From the NCBI GenBank assembly GCA_002435595.1, contig DJBL01000032.1, forward strand, positions 1 through 15,372: a DNA stretch of 15,372 nt, in the 5' to 3' direction. The first letter of the stretch is position 1. The number at the start of each line of letters is the position of its first letter. The notes beneath the pieces are model-generated. The model was not told the DNA's origin. It made no database searches and saw only the letters and a list, made by a program, of their open reading frames with translations. Source of the DNA: Stenotrophomonas maltophilia (lineage in GTDB: Bacteria > Pseudomonadota > Gammaproteobacteria > Xanthomonadales > Xanthomonadaceae). The position numbers and the translations under genes are program-made. Below, piece after piece: positions 7,902-13,464 of the stretch.

Positions 7902-7918
7902 CTGCACGCATCGTGCAG
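7902..7918. repeat. Short inverted repeat upstream of the class V PLP enzyme
   Basis: CTGCACG (7902-7908) and CGTGCAG (7912-7918) form a perfect 7-bp stem with a CAT loop, between the Fur box and the start of the PLP enzyme. It could be an operator for a second regulator or a leader hairpin; no known site is recognised. Confidence 0.45.
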
Positions 7919-7977
7919 ACGCGCCTGCTGGCATGCTGCCGGGCATACACACCAGGCGGATACGCAATGGGCACGCA

Positions 7978-9207
7978 ATGACCGAAGCGCTGCAATGGCC
8001 GGCTCCCCCCCGGCACCCGCCGGCGCAGCTGGCCACCGACGAAACCTTCTGGGGCCAGGTGCGCGCGCTGTACGACCTCACCGACGAGGTGGTGATGCTC
8101 GACAACGGCTACTGGGGCGCGATGGCGCGCCCGGTGCTGCACGCCTACCAGCAGGCCACCGCGGCGGTGAACGCGGGCAACGCCTGGTTCGGGCGGCGGG
8201 CGTTCCCGCCCTTGCTTGAACAGGCGCGGGAGCAGTTGGCCCAGGCGCTGGGCGTGGACGTCGACGAGATCGCGCTGACCCGTGGCGCCACCGAGGCCAT
8301 GCAGGTGCTGATCGGCGGCTACCACCGGCTGGCGCCGGGCGATGGCGTGCTGTATGCCGACATCGACTACGACAGCATGATCGCCGCGATGCGCTGGTTG
8401 CAGGCGCGGCGTGGGGTGGAGGTGCAGCGCATCGTGCTGCCCGAACCGTTCGACCATGACGGGGTGATCCAGGCCTATCGCCAGGCCCTGGCGCGCTACC
8501 CGCGCACGCGCCTGCTGCTGCTCACCCAGGTCAACCACCGCAACGGCATGCTGCTGCCGGTGGCCGAGATCACGGCGCTGGCCCGCGCTGCCGGGGTGGA
8601 CGTGCTGCTGGACGCGGCCCACGGCATCGGCCAGGTCGACACGCCCCTGCGTACGCTGGGCGTGGATTTTGCCGGGATCAACCTGCACAAGTGGATCGGC
8701 GCGCCGGTCGGGGTCGGTGCGATCTACGTGCGTCGTGGCCGCGTGCGCGACCTGGATCCGTACATGGGCGAGGCCGACCACGACGACATCCGCACCCGCC
8801 TGCACACCGGCACGGTCAACTTCGCCGCGTTCATGGCCCTGCCGGTCGCGCTGCAATGGCACCAGCAGATCGGCGTGGCCAACAAGCGCGCCCGCCTGCT
8901 GTACCTGCGCAACCGCTGGCTGGCGGCGTTGGCCGACGCCCCCGGCGTGCAGCTGCTGGCCTCGCCGGACCCGCGCCTGTCCAGCGCGATCGCCGCCTTC
9001 CGTGTGGGCGGGCAGACCTCGCTGGCGGCCAACGAGGCGCTTGCCGAGCGCATGCTGCAGCAGTCCGGGGTGTTCGTGGTGCCGCGCGAGGGGCTGGCCT
9101 CCGGCGCGTGCCTGCGGGTGACGCCGGGGATCTTCAGCACGCCGGCGCAGATGGACGCGCTGGTGGCGGCGGTGCGCGCGGTCAGCGCGTCGTGCAGGCC
9201 TGCCTGA
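7978..9207 (+). CDS. Class V aminotransferase-fold PLP-dependent enzyme
   Basis: A 409-residue PLP enzyme of the class V aminotransferase family, the group with cysteine desulfurases, isopenicillin-N epimerase-like proteins and the pyoverdine enzyme PvdN. LDAAHGIGQ (211-219) supplies the Asp (D212) that pairs with the pyridine nitrogen, and INLHKWIGAPVGVGAIYV holds the Schiff-base Lys (K238). TRGATEAMQ near residue 102 is the phosphate-binding loop. No Sec or Tat signal is visible, so it should be cytoplasmic. The ATG at 7978 is preferred; an earlier in-frame ATG at 7933 would add 15 unconvincing residues. It diverges from the Fur-regulated TonB receptor across a shared regulatory region, suggesting a function in iron limitation. 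Its 3' end overlaps the convergent DUF4124 gene by 26 bp. It lacks the active-site Cys loop expected of a typical desulfurase, as far as I can tell. The substrate is unknown; calling it a desulfurase, epimerase or transaminase would be a guess. Confidence 0.9.
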   Translation: MTEALQWPAPPRHPPAQLATDETFWGQVRALYDLTDEVVMLDNGYWGAMARPVLHAYQQATAAVNAGNAWFGRRAFPPLLEQAREQLAQALGVDVDEIALTRGATEAMQVLIGGYHRLAPGDGVLYADIDYDSMIAAMRWLQARRGVEVQRIVLPEPFDHDGVIQAYRQALARYPRTRLLLLTQVNHRNGMLLPVAEITALARAAGVDVLLDAAHGIGQVDTPLRTLGVDFAGINLHKWIGAPVGVGAIYVRRGRVRDLDPYMGEADHDDIRTRLHTGTVNFAAFMALPVALQWHQQIGVANKRARLLYLRNRWLAALADAPGVQLLASPDPRLSSAIAAFRVGGQTSLAANEALAERMLQQSGVFVVPREGLASGACLRVTPGIFSTPAQMDALVAAVRAVSASCRPA

Positions 9208-9580
9208 TCTGGTCCTCGATGCGCGCCGGCGGCGCGCGGCCGAGCGCCTCGCTCAGTTCACGGCGGAAGCGCAGGTCCTCGCACTTTTCGGGATCAACGG
9301 CGCCGTCGATCACCGTGCCACGCACGCTGGGCTGGCCGCGCCCGGCATCGGCCTGCATGCGCCGCCGCGCGTCGTACAGCTCGCGCTGGGCGCGGCTGCG
9401 CTCTTCCCAGCTGAGGTTGGGGTCCTTGGTGATCGGCCGGGTCACCCCGGTGTCGTGTTCGGGCGGGCAGGGCACGGTCTGGTAGCTGGTCTGGCCGCCG
9501 GCCAGGCATTTGTAGACGCGCCCGGCGTGGGCGCTGGCCGCCAGCGCACACAGCGCCAGCGCAAGAATGATCCTTCGCAC
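9182..9580 (-). CDS. DUF4124 domain-containing secreted protein
   Basis: A 132-residue protein with a signal peptide (RRIILALALCALAASAHA, cleavage after residue 19) followed at once by GRVYKCLAGGQTSYQTVPCP, the DUF4124 signature with its Cys pair and G-x-x-x-Y-Q-x-x-P-C pattern. The remainder is charged and helical (WEERSRAQRELYDARRRMQ) with two more Cys, in EKCEDL and RQACTTR. Such proteins are common periplasmic proteins of unknown function in Xanthomonadaceae. The start is a GTG at 9580, preceded by a strong ribosome-binding site (AGGGGGAA) six bases away. An intrinsic terminator lies upstream, so it is probably transcribed separately from the DUF445 gene. Its last 26 bp overlap the 3' end of the PLP enzyme on the other strand. 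Confidence 0.9.
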   Translation of the reverse strand: MRRIILALALCALAASAHAGRVYKCLAGGQTSYQTVPCPPEHDTGVTRPITKDPNLSWEERSRAQRELYDARRRMQADAGRGQPSVRGTVIDGAVDPEKCEDLRFRRELSEALGRAPPARIEDQIRQACTTR

Positions 9581-9640
9581 GATTCCCCCTGTGGGCCAGT
9601 CCAGCCCGGAATGCGCGGCAGAATACGCGAACCGATCCGC

Positions 9641-9669
9641 AAAAACACCCGGTCAAATCGTCAACCGGG
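9641..9669 (-). terminator. Intrinsic terminator after the DUF445 gene
   Basis: On the minus strand CCCGGT (9669-9664) pairs with ACCGGG (9653-9648) across a 10-base loop and is followed by TGTTTTTG (T-run 9645-9641). It begins 9 bases after the DUF445 stop codon and would separate that transcript from the DUF4124 gene. Confidence 0.75.
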
Positions 9670-9678
9670 CAGTGCCTG

Positions 9679-10977
9679 TTACCAGTGCATCCACACCGTC
9701 AGTGCATGCAGCAGCAGGCCGATCAGGCCGCCGACCAGGGTGCCGTTGAAACGGATGAACTGCAGGTCGCGGCCCACGCTCAGTTCCAGCTGCTCCACCA
9801 GGTGGCGCTCGTCCCAGCCCTTGACGGTCTGCGCGATGTGCTGGGTGACGCCCTCGCGCAGCCGGCTGGTGAGCCGTTCGGCACCGTCCATGAGGTGCTG
9901 GTTGAGCGCCTCGCGCAGCGACGGGTCGTCCTGCAGGGCCTGGCCGACCGAGGCCAGGCTGCGGCGCAGGTGCCCGGCCAGTGCCGAGTCCTCGCTGGAA
10001 AGGTCGGCGCGCAGGCTGGCATGGATGCGCTCCCACAGGCCCTGCACGTACTCCTGCACGGCGGGGTGGTCGATGATCTGCTGCTTGATCTGGTCGATCC
10101 GCTCGGCCAGCGCCGGGTCGCTGCGCAGGCGCTGGATATAGTCGGCCAGCCAGGTTTCGTAATCGCGGCGCAACGGGTGCTCGGGCTGGGCCAGGATCTG
10201 CTGCAGTTCGGCCAGCACCGCATGGGCCATGCGCTCGGCCAGGCTGTCGCCGATCTCGTCGATCGGCTTGACCCAGTTCACCGTGCTGGCCAGCTTGGGC
10301 CATTCGCGCTGGATGTAACGCACGATCAGCGCGGAGGCGCGCTGCTTGACCGCGGGGGTGTCCAGCCACTCGCTGACCCGGGTCAGGCCTTCGTCGAGTA
10401 CGCGCTGGTGGCGGTTGTCGGCGGTAAGCAGGCCAAGCAGCTCGCCGGCGGTGGCGGCCGCGTTCCACTGCCGCAGCTGCTGGATCACAAAGCCCTGGAT
10501 GCTGCGTCGGACCGCGGCCTCATCGAGGAAATCCAGCGCCTGCAACGCCCAGCCCCGGGCCATGTCGGCGAGCAGGCGCGACCGCGCCGGATCGGCCAGC
10601 CAGCTGCCGAGGCGACGGGCCGGGTCGAACACCTGCAGCCGCGCCAGCAGCGCCTGTGGCTCCAGGAACTGGTCGCGCACGAACACCGCCAGGCTGTCGG
10701 CGATGCGCTCCTTGCTGTGCGGAATGATCGCCGTATGCGGGATCGGCAGGCCGAGCGGGCGCCGGAACAGCGCCACCACCGCGAACCAGTCGGCCAGCGC
10801 GCCCACCGCGGCGGCCTCGCAGAAGGCCGAGACCCACGCCCAGACGCCGCGTTCGCCCTGCAGGTGGCTGACCACGAATCCGGCCAGCATCGCCAGCAGC
10901 ATGGCCAGCGCGATCAGTTTGAGGCGGCGCAGTTGCGCGCGGCGCGGGTCGGGGGGAGCAATGGGCGTCATCCCCAC
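9679..10977 (-). CDS. DUF445 family inner-membrane protein (YjiN-like)
   Basis: A 432-residue protein matching E. coli YjiN and other DUF445 members in length and hallmarks. There is an N-terminal membrane segment (LIALAMLLAMLAGFVVSHL, about 21-39), the signature GALADWFAVVALFRRP (59-74) followed by HTAIIPHSKERI, a long helical central region predicted to be soluble, and a C-terminal membrane segment after the conserved FIRFNGTLVGGLIG (about 407-420). The family has no established biochemical function. Two starts are possible: GTG at 10977, with GGTGGG about eight bases upstream, and ATG at 10971. I list the longer. It is followed directly by an intrinsic terminator, and upstream lies a hairpin separating it from the ParB-like gene, so it appears to be a single-gene unit. 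Confidence 0.93.
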   Translation of the reverse strand: MGMTPIAPPDPRRAQLRRLKLIALAMLLAMLAGFVVSHLQGERGVWAWVSAFCEAAAVGALADWFAVVALFRRPLGLPIPHTAIIPHSKERIADSLAVFVRDQFLEPQALLARLQVFDPARRLGSWLADPARSRLLADMARGWALQALDFLDEAAVRRSIQGFVIQQLRQWNAAATAGELLGLLTADNRHQRVLDEGLTRVSEWLDTPAVKQRASALIVRYIQREWPKLASTVNWVKPIDEIGDSLAERMAHAVLAELQQILAQPEHPLRRDYETWLADYIQRLRSDPALAERIDQIKQQIIDHPAVQEYVQGLWERIHASLRADLSSEDSALAGHLRRSLASVGQALQDDPSLREALNQHLMDGAERLTSRLREGVTQHIAQTVKGWDERHLVEQLELSVGRDLQFIRFNGTLVGGLIGLLLHALTVWMHW

Positions 10978-11005
10978 AGTCTACCCACCCCCGGATGAGC
11001 ACCCG

Positions 11006-11030
11006 GTCGTGCCGGCCGCAGGCCGGCAGC
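11006..11030. repeat. SMAG/REP-like single stem-loop
   Basis: TGCCGGCC (11010-11017), a GCA loop and GGCCGGCA (11021-11028) form a perfect 8-bp stem. It is headed by GTCG, close to the GTAG head of SMAG elements. It sits 14 bp beyond the stop of the ParB-like gene and may serve as its transcript end, although no T-run follows. Confidence 0.6.
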
Positions 11031-11041
11031 CAGGCAGGCCC

Positions 11042-11917
11042 TCAGCCTTCGGCCAACTGCCTGCGCAGCGCCGCCAGCTGCTGGCGCAGGGCGTCGTTTT
11101 CGATCGTCAGCGCGATCACCCGCTGGCGCAGCTCGGCCGGGCCTTCGCCCAGCGCGTTGAGCGCATCGGCGATCTCGGCCTCGCGGCTGGGGTCCACCTC
11201 GGCGTCGCCGTCGGCACTGTGCAGCACCTCCTGCACCGGCTTGCGTGGCTTGCGCCTGGCCTCGCGCACGCGCTTGGCCGCCTGCTTCAGTTCGTCCTTG
11301 CCGGCCACCGCGGCCGCGCGCTGTTCGTCCTCGGGCAGGTCGGCCACCGCGGCGGCGGCGCTGATCGAGATCACCCCGGTCTTGACCGCTTCCACCAGCT
11401 CCGGCGCGGCCTGCTTGTGGATGCGCTCGATCATCGTCACCTGGCTGCTGCTCAGGCGGGCCTCGCGCGCCATGTCGGCACGGCTGACCTTGGGCGCAGG
11501 CGCCCACGGCGGGCTGTCCTCATCGGCGCTGGTGGCCGCCTCGACGATCTCGCCATCGCTTTCCTTCTGCAGCTGGGCCTGCTCGGCGCGATGTCGCTCG
11601 GCGAGGATGTCGCGCTTGCGCAGGGCCAGCACGCCACGCTGGAAATCGGAGACGCTGCGCCGGCCCAGGTGCTGCTCGATCATCCACAGGTGCACATCGT
11701 CCATCGACTGGAAACGGGTGTTCTGCACGGTCTGGAACGGCAGCCCATGCTTCTGGCAGATGCCGAAACGGTTGTGCCCGTCCACCAGCACCTCGCCCCA
11801 CAGCACCAGCGCATCGCGACAGCCTTCGGCCAGGATGCTGCGCTCCAGGGCGTCATGCTCGTCGGGGGTGAGGGGATCGATGTAGGCCTTGAGTTCTTCT
11901 TTGACGACGATATCCAT
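11042..11917 (-). CDS. ParB N-terminal domain protein (plasmid replication/partition-related)
   Basis: A 291-residue protein with a ParB/Spo0J-like N-terminal nuclease-fold domain: LTPDEHDALERSILAEG (16-32), then VLWGEVLVDGHNRFGICQKHG (38-58) containing VDGHNR (45-50), the family's characteristic loop. Residues 143-195 (KVSRADMAREARLSSSQVTMIERI and following) resemble a helix-turn-helix DNA-binding region. Basic residues follow near 208-228, and the C-terminus (about 258-290, ELRQRVIALTIENDALRQQLAALRRQL) is a probable coiled coil for dimerisation. It has no ParA partner here and differs in order and size from chromosomal ParB, so it is unlikely to be the main partition protein. Similar genes in xanthomonads carry names such as plasmid replication/partition related protein. 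Possible roles are DNA binding or transcription control; none can be shown. The start is the ATG at 11917. Confidence 0.85.
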   Translation of the reverse strand: MDIVVKEELKAYIDPLTPDEHDALERSILAEGCRDALVLWGEVLVDGHNRFGICQKHGLPFQTVQNTRFQSMDDVHLWMIEQHLGRRSVSDFQRGVLALRKRDILAERHRAEQAQLQKESDGEIVEAATSADEDSPPWAPAPKVSRADMAREARLSSSQVTMIERIHKQAAPELVEAVKTGVISISAAAAVADLPEDEQRAAAVAGKDELKQAAKRVREARRKPRKPVQEVLHSADGDAEVDPSREAEIADALNALGEGPAELRQRVIALTIENDALRQQLAALRRQLAEG

Positions 11918-11949
11918 GCAATCCGGTACGCGAGCGAACGTGACCGACC

Positions 11950-11955
11950 ATTGTA
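11950..11955 (-). promoter_or_regulatory. Possible -10 element of the ParB-like gene
   Basis: TACAAT on the minus strand, 32 bp upstream of the ParB-like start, is one mismatch from consensus. No good -35 is seen upstream, so support is limited to this hexamer and its position. Confidence 0.3.
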
Positions 11956-12001
11956 ATGGCGCGCGGCAGGCCCGTCCCGGTCGCCGGGTTCAGGCGCTGG
12001 G

Positions 12002-13354
12002 TCAGCCGGTGGCGTTGATCATGTCGCCCAGGATCTCCACGATGCGGTCGATCTGCGCCTTGTCGATGATCAGCGGCGGCGACAGCGCGATCACATCGCC
12101 GGTGCAGCGCACCAGCAGGCTGCCATCGCCGAAGCAGCGCTCGAACACCTCGTAGCCGCGCGCGCCCGGCGCATCCTTGCGTGGGGCCAGTTCGACCGCC
12201 CCGACCAGGCCGAAATTGCGGATGTCGACCACGTGCGGCAGGCCGCGCAGGCTGTGCAGCGCAGACTGCCAGTAGTCCCCCAGCTCGATGGCGCGTTCGA
12301 ACAGGTGTTCCTCGGCGTAGGTGTCCAGCGCGGCCAACGCGGCCGCGCAGGCCAGCGGATGGGCCGAATAGGTATAGCCATGGAACAGCTCGATCGCCGC
12401 GGGTGGCCCCTGCATGTACGCCGCATGGATCGCATCGGAGACCAGCGTGGCGCCCATCGGCACCGCGCCGTTGGTGAGCCCCTTGGCCAGCGTCATCAGG
12501 TCCGGGGTGACCCCGAAGCGCTGCGCGGCAAAGGCCTTGCCAACCCGGCCGAACCCGGTGATGACCTCATCGAACACCAGCAGGATGCCGTGCTGGTCGC
12601 AGAGTTCACGCAGCCGCTGCAGGTAGCCCGGGGCCGGCAGAATCACCCCGGCCGAGCCGGCCACCGGTTCGACGAACACCGCGGCGATGGTGGAGGCATC
12701 GTGCAGCGCGATCAGTCGTTCCAGGTCGTCGGCGAGCTCGGCACCGTGGCGTGGCAGGCCGGGGCTGAAGGCATTGCGCTGCAGGTCCAGGGTGTGGCGC
12801 AGGAAGTCGCTGCCGGGCAGCAGCGCGCCGAACTGCTTGCGGTTGTTGGGCAGCCCGCCGATCGACATGCCGCCAAAGCCGACTCCGTGGTAGGCCTTCT
12901 CGCGGCCGATGAAGCGGGTGCGCTGGCCCTCGCCCCGCAGGCGGTGGTAGCCCAGCACGATCTTCATCGCCGTATCCACCGCCTCCGAGCCGGAGTTGCT
13001 GAAGAACACGTGGTTGAGCGAGGCCGGCGCCAGCGCGGCCAGGCGCTCGGCCAGCACGAACGGCAGTGGCGTGCCCATCTGGAACGGCGGGGCGAAATCC
13101 AGCGTGGCCGCCTGCTGCTGGATCGCCTGCACGATCCGCGGGCGGGCATGGCCGGCATTGCAGCACCACAGCCCGGCGGCAGCATCCAGCACCGGGCGGT
13201 CGTCCACGTCGTGGTAGTACATGCCCTCGGCCCGTACCAGCAGGCGCGGTGCGGCCTTGAACTGACGGTTGGCGCTGAACGGCATCCAGAACGCCTCCAG
13301 CGAGGCGGGGCGCTGCTGGGACAGGGACGACAACGGGCTTTCGGCACGGCGCAT
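12002..13354 (-). CDS. Class III aminotransferase, BauA-like omega-amino acid--pyruvate transaminase
   Basis: A 450-residue PLP enzyme that would move an amino group from an omega-amino acid or amine (beta-alanine, GABA, possibly polyamine derivatives) to pyruvate. The N-terminal FWMPFSANRQF (22-32) and LWCCNAGHARP are hallmarks of omega-amino acid:pyruvate transaminases, and YLQRLRELCDQHGILLVFDEVITGFGR carries the PLP-pyridine Asp (D262). The Schiff-base Lys is K291 in TLAKGLTNGAVPMGA. The C-terminal FHGYTYSAHPLACAAALAALD also fits. I chose the ATG at 13354 because GCGGAG lies seven bases upstream; a GTG at 13384 would add ten residues. It diverges from the PuuC-like dehydrogenase, so the pair may handle an amine-to-aldehyde-to-acid route. 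Resemblance, from memory, is nearer Pseudomonas BauA than SpuC, but the substrate is not proven. Confidence 0.9.
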   Translation of the reverse strand: MRRAESPLSSLSQQRPASLEAFWMPFSANRQFKAAPRLLVRAEGMYYHDVDDRPVLDAAAGLWCCNAGHARPRIVQAIQQQAATLDFAPPFQMGTPLPFVLAERLAALAPASLNHVFFSNSGSEAVDTAMKIVLGYHRLRGEGQRTRFIGREKAYHGVGFGGMSIGGLPNNRKQFGALLPGSDFLRHTLDLQRNAFSPGLPRHGAELADDLERLIALHDASTIAAVFVEPVAGSAGVILPAPGYLQRLRELCDQHGILLVFDEVITGFGRVGKAFAAQRFGVTPDLMTLAKGLTNGAVPMGATLVSDAIHAAYMQGPPAAIELFHGYTYSAHPLACAAALAALDTYAEEHLFERAIELGDYWQSALHSLRGLPHVVDIRNFGLVGAVELAPRKDAPGARGYEVFERCFGDGSLLVRCTGDVIALSPPLIIDKAQIDRIVEILGDMINATG

Positions 13355-13428
13355 CGGCAACTCCGCAGGGAACCGGACGGTCACGACTCTATCGCAGATG
13401 CATCACGACGCCGAGTGGGGGCGCTGGG

Positions 13429-13434
13429 TATAAA
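13429..13434 (+). promoter_or_regulatory. Possible -10 element of puuC
   Basis: TATAAA at 13429-13434 lies 30 bp before the puuC start in the divergent gap, in a locally A-rich spot (GGTATAAAGGGG). No clear -35 is found. A ribosome-binding GGAG is at 13455-13458, six bases before the ATG. Confidence 0.35.
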
Positions 13435-13464
13435 GGGGACCAATATCCACCGCTGGAGCCCCCG

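Larger units (their letters stand above)
7599..7977. other. Long divergent intergenic region (379 bp)
   Basis: No convincing gene is seen here. It holds the Fur box and receptor promoter (7844-7886), a 7-bp stem hairpin at 7902-7918, and a ribosome-binding-like AGGCGGA (7954-7960) before the PLP enzyme. The receptor side, 7599-7843, would be a long GC-rich untranslated leader in which I recognise no known riboswitch. A clear plus-strand promoter was not found; TATCAT (7859-7864) is a possible -10 without a good -35. Confidence 0.6.

Noticed and set aside
7493..7981. 162-codon plus-strand frame ending at the PLP enzyme start
   Set aside because: It overlaps the receptor's signal sequence and the regulatory region, and its Arg/Gly-rich translation has no domain. 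Only its last four codons (the mini-ORF) have a plausible ribosome-binding site.
7599..8105. Upstream extension of the receptor frame
   Set aside because: It would bury the signal peptide and would cross the promoter and Fur box.
9685..10998. 437-codon open frame on the plus strand
   Set aside because: Antisense shadow of the DUF445 gene, which has clear family signatures and membrane segments.
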